9,130 nt of DNA from CAVSWN01 sp046728115 (lineage in GTDB: Bacteria; Acidobacteriota; Vicinamibacteria; Vicinamibacterales; CAVVIG01): positions 1 to 9,130 of the forward strand of contig JBKPDW010000152.1 of assembly GCA_046728115.1 (NCBI GenBank), in the 5' to 3' direction. The stretch's first letter is position 1; each line of letters opens with the position of its first letter. Of this stretch, positions 1 through 5,499 are shown in pieces. The position numbers and the translations under genes were made by a program. The notes beneath the pieces are model-generated. The model searched no databases. It worked only from the letters and a program-made list of their open reading frames with translations, and was not told the origin of the DNA.

Positions 1-358
1 ACCGTTTCGTGAGTGTGAATTTCCCGTCACGGTTCTCAGGGTCTGACAAGTGCCACGTTCCGCTTACCGCGGTGGCCGATTCATTCACCTCGCCCGTCAG
101 TGTCGCGGTCTGGCGCCCATCCCGGCCTGCCTTGAAGCGCAACGTCACCCGCCGTTCCTCCAGCTCGCCCGTGATGACCGGATCATCATCGCGGCAATTC
201 AATGTCAGCTCTCGCCCGCTCTGCTTCAGTGTGCAGTCGTACTCATCGATATGATCGCTGAAGTCAGGCTCCCACCGCAGCGTCCAGGTACCGGCCAGAT
301 CCACACTGCCAGCGACAATCGAGGTGAACACAACCACTGCCGTTAGTGCCAGCTTCAT
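1..358 (-). CDS. Small secreted beta-rich protein of unknown function (3' end cut by window edge)
   Basis: This reads from ATG at 358 down to base 1 as 119 residues with no stop inside the window. The next codon begins with T, so the stop could follow at once. Residues 1-18 form a signal peptide (MKLALTAVVVFTSIVAGS) with a short charged start and a hydrophobic core. The mature part alternates hydrophobic and polar residues with many Thr and Gly, opens with a GTW motif (residues 23-25), and has two cysteines (C42, C55) that could form a disulfide. It repeats a GTW motif near the end (residues 100-102). That pattern suggests a small lipocalin-like beta barrel or sandwich, but I do not recognise a named family. 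A GAGGAG ribosome binding site at 363-368 supports the start. It diverges from the cytochrome c gene at 605. Function unknown. Confidence 0.75.
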   Translation of the reverse strand, partial: MKLALTAVVVFTSIVAGSVDLAGTWTLRWEPDFSDHIDEYDCTLKQSGRELTLNCRDDDPVITGELEERRVTLRFKAGRDGRQTATLTGEVNESATAVSGTWHLSDPENRDGKFTLTKR

Positions 359-362
359 AGCT

Positions 363-368
363 CTCCTC
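363..368 (-). promoter_or_regulatory. Ribosome binding site for the gene starting at 358
   Basis: CTCCTC on the plus strand reads GAGGAG on the minus strand. It sits 4 nt before the ATG and decides the start of the small secreted protein. Confidence 0.6.
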
Positions 369-478
369 GGTTACGACGGTTCCCGTTGCATTACGGTCGG
401 CGTGCACAGTTTGCTGCCAAACTTCCCCGCAAGCTGCCGGTCCCCTTTTTGCGGCGGGAGGTCGCCGCGACGATCTTC

Positions 479-540
479 CTGAACGCAAATTCAAGAAATG
501 TTCAGATGCATGCCAACGGAGGGCTCGGCTACTATTGGGC
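479..540 (+). promoter_or_regulatory. Putative OmpR-type activator site plus -10 box upstream of the cytochrome c gene (copy 1)
   Basis: This aligns without gaps to 2526-2587 with 37 of 62 identities. It holds TTCA half-sites at 490-493 and 501-504, exactly 11 bp apart, within the shared pattern TTCAnGAnnTGTTCAGATGC. After 24 nt comes TACTAT (530-535), a 4-of-6 match to a -10 box. CTGAAC at 479-484 and GTTCAG at 500-505 also make an inverted repeat. Direct repeats with one helical turn between them, just upstream of the -35 position, are typical of OmpR/PhoB-family operators. Transcription would start near 542 and give a leader of about 60 nt before the ATG at 605. The regulator's identity is not shown by the sequence. 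Confidence 0.5.
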
Positions 541-604
541 AGATCGTTGGCCAGAATCGAAGATCCGGCAATCGTTTTTTCCGGGTTTCTTGGGGGCAGA
601 TGAA

Positions 605-1276
605 ATGCTCGGCCGGGGTGGTCGTCTCGTATCCGGCGCCGTCGTGCTGTTTCTTGGATCCGTCGCGTGGTCCCAATGCTCGAAAGGCGCAGCGCCGTCC
701 CGGCAAAGTCCAGCGATGACGCCGCTTCTCGGCGAGATGAAAGCGGTCGTCTCGGTGAAAGAGCTGATGGCCGACATGATCGATCCCATCGCCGACAACA
801 TCTTCGACGCTGTCTGGTGGGAGGACACGAAGAACGGCTCGATCGAGCACCGTCCGAGAACCGACGAGGACTGGGAGAAGATCCGGATTGGGGCCGTGAC
901 GATTGCCGAGGGGATCTACCTGCTCAAGGTGCCGCGTCCGTTCACGCCGCCCGGCGACGTGAACGACAGTGTCGGCCCGAACGCGCCGGAACTCTCGCCG
1001 ATCGAGATCAAAGCGAAGCTCGACAAAGATCCAGTCCTCTGGGAAGCCAAGATCGAAGCGCTTCGAAACGTCGCGCTGGCCACGCTGGATGCCGTCAATC
1101 GGAAGGATATCGATGCGGTCTTTCAGGCAGGTGCCGATCTCGACGTCGCCTGCGAAAACTGTCACCTCGAATTCTGGTACCCCGGCGACAAGGAGACCGT
1201 TCTGAGGGAACGACAGGCCCGCGCGACATTCGCAAAGCCCGAGACATCTCGAGCCGCGGCGGCGTCAAGGAAGTAA
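605..1276 (+). CDS. Exported single-haem cytochrome c with C-terminal CxxCH (class II / cytochrome c'-like)
   Basis: This is a 223-residue protein read from ATG 605. The frame is open upstream, but that stretch is the intergenic promoter region and does not look like protein. A GGGGG run about 9 nt before the ATG is a weak ribosome binding site. Residues 7-24 are a hydrophobic export signal. C25 follows Ser-Gln, a poor lipobox, so lipidation is doubtful. The rest is helix-rich and charged. The only haem motif is CENCH at residues 183-187, near the C-terminus, followed by EFWYPGD. A long helical region before a late CxxCH is the layout of four-helix-bundle class II cytochromes c (cytochrome c' / c556 type). 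It should act in periplasmic electron transfer or ligand binding. A Pro/Gly-rich insert (residues 110-132) is longer than in typical family members of about 130-150 residues. It ends 6 bp before the stop of the convergent propeller gene. Confidence 0.85.
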   Translation: MLGRGGRLVSGAVVLFLGSVAWSQCSKGAAPSRQSPAMTPLLGEMKAVVSVKELMADMIDPIADNIFDAVWWEDTKNGSIEHRPRTDEDWEKIRIGAVTIAEGIYLLKVPRPFTPPGDVNDSVGPNAPELSPIEIKAKLDKDPVLWEAKIEALRNVALATLDAVNRKDIDAVFQAGADLDVACENCHLEFWYPGDKETVLRERQARATFAKPETSRAAAASRK

Positions 1277-1282
1277 CGCCCG

Positions 1283-2497
1283 TCAGTGGACGCTCGCGCG
1301 CGCCGTACGCACACGCGGCGCGCCGCCTTCCGCTTCGGTCCACGCGAACAACAATTCGTCTCCGCTGCGTGCCACGCGCGGATATCGTGCGCCGCTGGAG
1401 TCACCAATTCGCACTGCCCTGCCACGCCGTCCGGCCGCGTCGATCAGTCGCACCATGAAGGACGATCGCTCGCCAGCGGCCTCGACCCACGTGACCGCCG
1501 CCGAATGAGCGCCGAGCAATTCGACGCCGACGCGACCAATCGAGGCGGTATCGTCGACACGCACCGGAGCGGCGAACGTGCGACCCGCGTCGCGGGAGAA
1601 CGCCACCAACGTGCGTCCCATTCCGTCCTGTGCCGTAAACCATGCGACGGCGACATCGCGATCCGCCGCGCTGATCGCCGGGCCATTCACCGGGCATCCA
1701 TGGATCATCCAGCCATCGTGGTGCACCGCGATTGGCTGTGTCCAGCGGTCGTTGACGAGCCGCGTCACGTAGATATCGCGGATCTCGCCAGCGGAGCGGT
1801 TCCGATACGCGACGATGATGCCGTCTGCGGTCCGCGCTGCGGCGGTTGGACAGCACTCGCAGACGCGAGCGTCGACGACCACTTCTTTCAGCTGCGTGCC
1901 CGCCGTGTCGAATGTCGTGGCCCTCAGAGCCATGTTGCCGACGCCCTCGGGGGCATCGGGCTTGATTGCCCGACCGTCCAACCACACCAGGCCGAGACCT
2001 GAACCCGGAACCTGGAACAGCGAGGCGAATCCATGCTGCGTTTCGGTATGGTCGTGATGCGGATTGACTGGCGCAGACCATGTGCGGCCATCGTCCCTCG
2101 ACCATGAGATTTGTACCGTGTACGCTTCCGGATCCGGACCGGCCATTTGCAGCCACTGGGCTACGAGGCTGCCGTTTGCGAGACGACGAATTGACGGCAC
2201 ATCGGAAGCATTCACCATGAAATCGTCGCCCGACGCGGCCGTTCGGACGTCGGTCCAGCCGGATCCAGTCCGCTCCGTGAATTTCAGCGCCGTGTGCTTG
2301 CCTGCAAGCTCCAGCCAGCTCAGAATCGTCCGGCCCTGCGCCGTGGTCATCTGCGGCTCGGCACTGTTCGGTCCCGCTGGCGAGACTGCCGGCTCGAGCG
2401 TGACCGCCAGATCCGCATTGCCCAACTGCGCCTCCTTGTCGGACGATGGAGGCAGCAGTGCCGCGAGGGCAATGACGGCGGTCCAAACAGATTTCAT
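1283..2497 (-). CDS. Secreted BNR/Asp-box propeller protein (sialidase-superfamily fold) with clustered His and Cys
   Basis: This is a 404-residue protein starting at ATG 2497. Residues 1-18 are a signal peptide without a lipobox cysteine. Two clear Asp boxes, SRDDGRTW (133-140) and SRDAGRTF (301-308), mark blades of a six-bladed propeller as in sialidases. I see no convincing FRIP motif or arginine triad, so 'exo-alpha-sialidase' as an activity is unsupported. Instead there are conserved-looking polar clusters: HHDHTETQHG (147-156), LVWLDGR (170-176), CECC (213-216) and HGCPVNGP (266-273). From memory, similar motifs recur in acidobacterial and Bacteroidetes proteins annotated only as sialidase-like. 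The His/Cys groups could bind a metal or form disulfides. Its neighbours are c-type cytochromes and DUF6152. A TATAAT box lies 11 nt before the ATG, so the mRNA is probably leaderless or nearly so. Function unknown; the fold call is firm. Confidence 0.85.
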   Translation of the reverse strand: MKSVWTAVIALAALLPPSSDKEAQLGNADLAVTLEPAVSPAGPNSAEPQMTTAQGRTILSWLELAGKHTALKFTERTGSGWTDVRTAASGDDFMVNASDVPSIRRLANGSLVAQWLQMAGPDPEAYTVQISWSRDDGRTWSAPVNPHHDHTETQHGFASLFQVPGSGLGLVWLDGRAIKPDAPEGVGNMALRATTFDTAGTQLKEVVVDARVCECCPTAAARTADGIIVAYRNRSAGEIRDIYVTRLVNDRWTQPIAVHHDGWMIHGCPVNGPAISAADRDVAVAWFTAQDGMGRTLVAFSRDAGRTFAAPVRVDDTASIGRVGVELLGAHSAAVTWVEAAGERSSFMVRLIDAAGRRGRAVRIGDSSGARYPRVARSGDELLFAWTEAEGGAPRVRTARASVH

Positions 2498-2507
2498 ATA
2501 GCCGGCG

Positions 2508-2513
2508 ATTATA
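2508..2513 (-). promoter_or_regulatory. -10 box (TATAAT) of the propeller gene, nearly leaderless
   Basis: ATTATA on the plus strand reads as a perfect TATAAT on the minus strand. Transcription would start near 2501, about 3 nt before the ATG at 2497, and no Shine-Dalgarno sequence fits in between. I see no good -35 hexamer. The TTCA direct repeat at 2537-2552 lies just upstream of the -35 position, where an OmpR-type activator would replace it. Confidence 0.5.
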
Positions 2514-2525
2514 GCGGCTGCGTTT

Positions 2526-2587
2526 CTGACACATTTTTCAGGATCTGTTCAGATGCGCGCCCGGTGTCAGGTCGGTTACGATGGCAC
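2526..2587 (+). promoter_or_regulatory. Putative OmpR-type activator site plus -10 box upstream of the DUF6152 gene (copy 2)
   Basis: This is the partner of 479-540, with ungapped alignment and 37 of 62 identities. The half-sites are TTCAG at 2537-2541 and TTCAG at 2548-2552, again 11 bp apart. They are followed by 24 nt and TACGAT at 2577-2582. Transcription would start near 2589, leaving a 21-nt leader that holds the AGGAGG at 2597. Because it lies between divergent genes, the same operator could also serve the minus-strand propeller gene, whose -10 box is at 2508-2513. Confidence 0.5.
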
Positions 2588-2596
2588 TGGACGTTC

Positions 2597-2602
2597 AGGA
2601 GG
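2597..2602 (+). promoter_or_regulatory. Ribosome binding site that sets the GTG start at 2610
   Basis: This is a perfect AGGAGG, 7 nt before GTG 2610. It favours this start over the in-frame ATG at 2553, which would add 19 non-signal-like residues that overlap the promoter. Confidence 0.75.
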
Positions 2603-2609
2603 TGGAACC

Positions 2610-2987
2610 GTGAGACGCTTGTTCTTCAGCCTTCTGGGTATCGTCGCATTGTCCGGTGCGACGCCCTACGCGCACCATTCCTTCGCGGCGACCTACATCG
2701 TGGACGAGGAGGTCAAGATCGAAGGCGAAATGGTGTCGTTCATGTTCCGCAATCCGCATTCGTTCGTCCACGTGGAGGCGCCGGACCCGCAAGGGCAAGT
2801 GCAACGCTGGGCAATCGAGTGGGCCGCGGCTGGTCAGTTGAACGGCATCACGCACGACACGCTCAAGCCAGGCGATCACGTGATCATCACAGGGAATCCG
2901 GGGCGCACGGCCGAAGATCATCGGCTCCGCATGCGCAGCATCTTCCGTCCGAAGGACGGCTTCAAGTGGAGCGGCAACTTCCAATAG
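2610..2987 (+). CDS. DUF6152 family exported protein
   Basis: This is a 125-residue protein starting at GTG 2610. The start is chosen because it follows a perfect AGGAGG and opens directly into a signal peptide (RRLFFSLLGIVALSGATPYA). The mature protein begins HHSFAATY, the usual opening of DUF6152 proteins. It continues with the family pattern of a beta strand ending in a Gly-Glu-Met-Val segment, an N-P-H-S/A-F motif (residues 46-50), a W-x-I-E-W strand, LKPGDHV and a final strand. The family has an OB-like small beta-barrel look and no proven function. Two adjacent histidines at the mature N-terminus and the NPH motif could bind metal (inference). It lies 77 bp upstream of a dihaem cytochrome on the same strand, very likely co-transcribed with it, and behind a promoter module shared with the other cytochrome gene. 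Confidence 0.88.
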   Translation: MRRLFFSLLGIVALSGATPYAHHSFAATYIVDEEVKIEGEMVSFMFRNPHSFVHVEAPDPQGQVQRWAIEWAAAGQLNGITHDTLKPGDHVIITGNPGRTAEDHRLRMRSIFRPKDGFKWSGNFQ

Positions 2988-3000
2988 AAGCCGCATGACC

Positions 3001-3028
3001 GGATAGTCGGGTCGTGGCCCGACTATCC
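3001..3028 (+). repeat. Perfect 11-bp inverted repeat (hairpin) between the DUF6152 and dihaem cytochrome genes
   Basis: GGATAGTCGGG (3001-3011) and CCCGACTATCC (3018-3028) pair over 11 bp around a 6-nt loop, TCGTGG. It starts 13 nt after the DUF6152 stop. No T tract follows, so it is not a classic intrinsic terminator. It could be an RNA-stabilising or processing hairpin, or a dyad operator. A smaller GC hairpin (GGGGC-GCC-GCCCC, 3037-3049) follows just before the ribosome binding site. Confidence 0.75.
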
Positions 3029-3053
3029 CACGCTCTGGGGCGCCGCCCCCATC

Positions 3054-3058
3054 AGGAG
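3054..3058 (+). promoter_or_regulatory. Ribosome binding site for the dihaem cytochrome gene
   Basis: AGGAG lies 6 nt before ATG 3065 and favours that codon over the upstream in-frame start at 3014. Starting at 3014 would place 17 polar residues before the signal peptide. Confidence 0.7.
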
Positions 3059-3064
3059 AGACAC

Positions 3065-4186
3065 ATGAAGCGTTGGACGACGCGGCCGATGATCGCGGTC
3101 GCGGGAATGCTGTTCGTGTGGCTGCTCACTGCCGTCATCGCCGCGGGACAGCAGCCGCAGATGTCGGACGAGGCATTCAAGAACATTCAGGCGCTGAAAG
3201 GAATCCCTGTCGACGAATTCATGGGAACGATGGGCCTTTTCTCGGCAGCGCTCAGCATGTGCTGCGGCGACTGTCACACCGGCGCAGGCACGTCCAATCC
3301 CAAGTGGGAAGACGATCCGCCGCGCAAGCGGACGGCGCGCCGGATGGTGCAGATGGTGGACACCATCAACCGCGCGAATTTCAACGGCCGTCATGTCGTC
3401 ACGTGCTGGACCTGTCATCGCGGCCAGCCGCGGCCGGCCGCCACACCTTCGATGGATCGGATTTACGGCGAGCCGGTCACTGAACCGCCCGATGTCCTGC
3501 CCACCGCGACGTCCGGCGTGCCAACCACCGATCAGATCCTCGACAAGTACATCGCCGCGATGGGCGGGTCGCGTTTAGCCGGTGTCACGAGTCTCGCAGC
3601 GAGGGGTACGAGCATCGCGTACGGAGAAGTCGGCGCCGGCGACTCCGCCGAACTGTACGCCAAGGCGCCGAATCAGCTCGTCACGGTCGTGCATCAGCGC
3701 GACGGCGACATGAGCCGCGTGTTCGATGGCCAGAACGGATACTTCATGCTGCCGCTGACGGTCGTTCAGGTGTATCCGTGGACCGGCGGCGCGATCCAGG
3801 GCGCGAAGCTCGAAGCGCAGATGATCTTCCCCGGCCGGATCAAGGACTTCCTGACCAACTGGCGCATGAGTTTCCCGATCACGCTCGACGGCCACGACGT
3901 CGACGTCGTGCAGGCGAGCGGCGCCGACAATCTGCTCGCCACGCTGTATTTCGACAAGCGGTCCGGGCTGCTCAACCGGATGATCCACTCTCGCGTGTCG
4001 GCCGTCGGCCGCGTGCCGACGCAGATCGACTTTTCGGACTACCGCCCGGTCGACGGCATGATGTTCCCGTTCAAATGGAGCTACGCCTGGGTGAGCGGAC
4101 GAGAGGAGTACACGTGGACCGACGCGCAATCGAACGTCCCGATCGATGACGCGAAGTTCGCGAAGCCCGTGCCGCGATCGCGGTAG
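3065..4186 (+). CDS. Dihaem cytochrome c, reaction-centre cytochrome subunit family (CytoC_RC), with C-terminal extension domain
   Basis: This is a 373-residue protein. Residues 8-28 are a hydrophobic signal sequence ending in AAG. Residues 35-125 form the cytochrome domain, with haem motifs CGDCH (67-71, preceded by an extra C66) and CWTCHRG (114-120). Between them lies the family signature AARRMVQMV-x-TIN-like segment (residues 90-102). M53 or M56 and M94 or M97 are candidate sixth haem ligands, as in PufC, where Met precedes CxxCH. PufC has four haems; this short two-haem form is common in non-phototrophic Acidobacteria, and no other photosynthesis gene is present here. A Pro-rich linker (121-155) leads to a domain of about 215 residues starting DQILDKYIAAMGG, with alternating strands reminiscent of LolA/LolB-like or outer-membrane-lipoprotein-sorting folds. 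It probably carries electrons in the periplasm, and the C-terminal domain may bind a partner or lipid. Downstream, the decayed kinase reads towards it and stops making sense about 17 bp past its stop codon. Confidence 0.88.
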   Translation: MKRWTTRPMIAVAGMLFVWLLTAVIAAGQQPQMSDEAFKNIQALKGIPVDEFMGTMGLFSAALSMCCGDCHTGAGTSNPKWEDDPPRKRTARRMVQMVDTINRANFNGRHVVTCWTCHRGQPRPAATPSMDRIYGEPVTEPPDVLPTATSGVPTTDQILDKYIAAMGGSRLAGVTSLAARGTSIAYGEVGAGDSAELYAKAPNQLVTVVHQRDGDMSRVFDGQNGYFMLPLTVVQVYPWTGGAIQGAKLEAQMIFPGRIKDFLTNWRMSFPITLDGHDVDVVQASGADNLLATLYFDKRSGLLNRMIHSRVSAVGRVPTQIDFSDYRPVDGMMFPFKWSYAWVSGREEYTWTDAQSNVPIDDAKFAKPVPRSR

Positions 4187-4189
4187 CGC

Positions 4190-4733
4190 GCGGCGGTTCC
4201 GGTCGAGCCCGCCTCGCCGCCCGACTGCTGCCCGCGATCGAAGCGGTCGAAAATGCGCGGCACCGCTTCGGGTGCGACGCCTGCCTCACTGTCGGTCACA
4301 TCGATCGCCGGACCGCCAGGCGCGTCCAGGATTCGGATCCGGATGTGTCCTCCCTGAGGGGTGTACTTGATCGCGTTGTCGACGAGGTTGATTAGCGCTT
4401 GGCGCAGCACCAGGCGATCGCCGATCCCACGGCCGGTCCCGCCACGCTCGATGGCATTCGACTGCTGCTTCTCTTCTGCGAGCACTCCCAGATGTGACAC
4501 CACATCCTCGGCGAGCTCCGGCAGATCGACGATATCGAAGGTCGTTTCACTAAACCGGCCTCGGCGCGCGAGAGCGTCAGCAGTCGATCGACGAGATGCG
4601 AGAGCCGGTCAGCCTCTTCGAGCATGCTGCCGATCGCCGAACGGCACGCGGCACCGTCGCACGGCTCGTGCACCACGACCATCGCGCCGACGTACCAAAT
4701 GGTGAGTCGGAGGCGAACGCTGGCGCGCGTCAC
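4190..4733 (-). pseudogene. Histidine kinase remnant: H-box lost, frameshifted, ATP lid truncated
   Basis: The original start is GTG at 4733, overlapping the response regulator stop (GTGA), a typical coupled regulator-kinase pair. It opens with RASVRLRLTIWYVGAMVVV, the N-terminus and first membrane segment of a CusS/HeavyN-type kinase. At about 4668-4673 it then jumps into the second helix of the HisKA domain (IGSMLEEADRLSHLV, LLTLSRAEAG). The sensor domain, second membrane segment, HAMP and the SHELRTP phospho-acceptor box are missing, perhaps 200 or more codons. Near 4544-4556 the frame shifts and resumes as ETTFDIVDLPELAEDVV. The N box (NLVDNAIKYTP) is intact, the G1 box reads DSEAG instead of DxGxG, and an F-box-like IFDRFDRG is present. 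Family similarity ends at GGEAGS (about 4203), before the GxGxG box; the frame then runs antisense through the cytochrome gene. It cannot act as a kinase. Both ends are approximate. Confidence 0.82.
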
Positions 4734-5406
4734 GGCTCGCCCTCGCGCACCACGAATCCGACACCGCGGACCGTGTGAATCAGCTTCACCCGATGATCGA
4801 GATCGATCTTGCGGCGCAGCCGCCCCATGTGGACGTCCATCACGTTGTCGAGCGGCACCGATCGTGCCGCTTCCTTCCAGACGTCCCTCGCCAGCGAGTC
4901 GCGCGACACAATCTGGCGCTCGTGTACCATCAGATAGCGGAGCAGATCGAACTCGCGCGCCGTCAGGTCGATCGGACAGCCGGCGCGCGTCACCGTCCGG
5001 TTCACCACGTCGAGATCGAGATCGGCCGCAGTCAGGCGCAGGGGATCGCCGGTGCGGCCGCGCCGTGCCAGGGCGCGAAGCCGCGCGAGCAGCTCCGCAA
5101 CGGCAAACGGCACGAGATAGTCGTCGGCACCGCTGTCGAGGCCACGAACGCGATCGTCGAGCGTGTCGCGCGCCGTGACGAGCAGGATTGGTGCCTTGAC
5201 GCCCCCTTGACCGCAGCGTGGTGAATATCGTCAACCCATCACGGCCCGGGAGCATCGAGCAGGATCGCGTCGAAGACCTCGGTCGTGGCGCGAAAGAAGG
5301 CGCCTTCGCCGGTCCGCTCCAGCGTCACGTCGTACCCGTCCCCTTCGAGCCCTTCGCGCAACGCTTCGGCGACCTTGTGTTCGTCCTCGAGGACCAGCAC
5401 TCTCAT
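4730..5406 (-). pseudogene. OmpR/PhoB-family response regulator, broken by two frameshifts and loss of the receiver lysine
   Basis: ATG 5406 starts MRVLVLEDEHKVAEALREGL, with the acidic pair E7-D8 and the phospho-accepting D51 in ILLD. Immediately after D51 (5251-5256) about 5 nt are missing, giving a TGA at 5239-5241. The next frame restores LPGRDGLTIFTTLR. A run of five C at 5202-5206 (G on the coding strand), one more than needed, shifts back to VKAPILLVTARDTLDDRVRGLDSGADDYLV. Between 5110 and 5111 the conserved Lys codon is absent, so KPF reads PF. The winged-helix DNA-binding domain (roughly 4730-5080) is intact, with LTAREFDLLRYL and the terminal HTVRGVGFVV. Undoing the three indels gives 227 residues, the usual OmpR-family size, which supports one ancestral gene. 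A GTG at 5113 could in principle start a free DNA-binding domain, but I see no good ribosome binding site. Confidence 0.85.
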
Positions 5407-5499
5407 AGATCCCAAGACAGGCTGGGCGTGACAGCTACTCTGGCGGATCGCACGCGCGTCGACGTCTGCAGTGATTCTAAACGCGTGGTCAGACTGCGA

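Noticed and set aside
386..604. N-terminal extension of the cytochrome c gene back to 386
   Set aside because: The stretch contains the shared promoter module, would precede the signal peptide with 73 polar residues, and has no ribosome binding site at its start.
1277..1282. Bidirectional terminator between the convergent cytochrome c and propeller genes
   Set aside because: Only 6 bp separate the stops, and I see no hairpin with a T tract on either side.
2594..2598. Third TTCAG after the operator upstream of DUF6152
   Set aside because: It is 46 bp from the second half-site, not a multiple of 11, and lies next to the ribosome binding site, so it is probably chance.
4392..5255. Continuous minus-strand frame linking regulator and kinase pieces, apparently one fused protein
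   Set aside because: It is an accident of frameshifts: it starts in the restored regulator frame (LPGRDGLTIF), runs out of frame through the winged helix, and returns to frame in the kinase. It is not a real fusion gene.
5202..5256. Programmed frameshifting in the response regulator
   Set aside because: There is no slippery heptamer with a downstream structure. The change of about 5 nt, the missing Lys codon and the ruined kinase all fit decay better.
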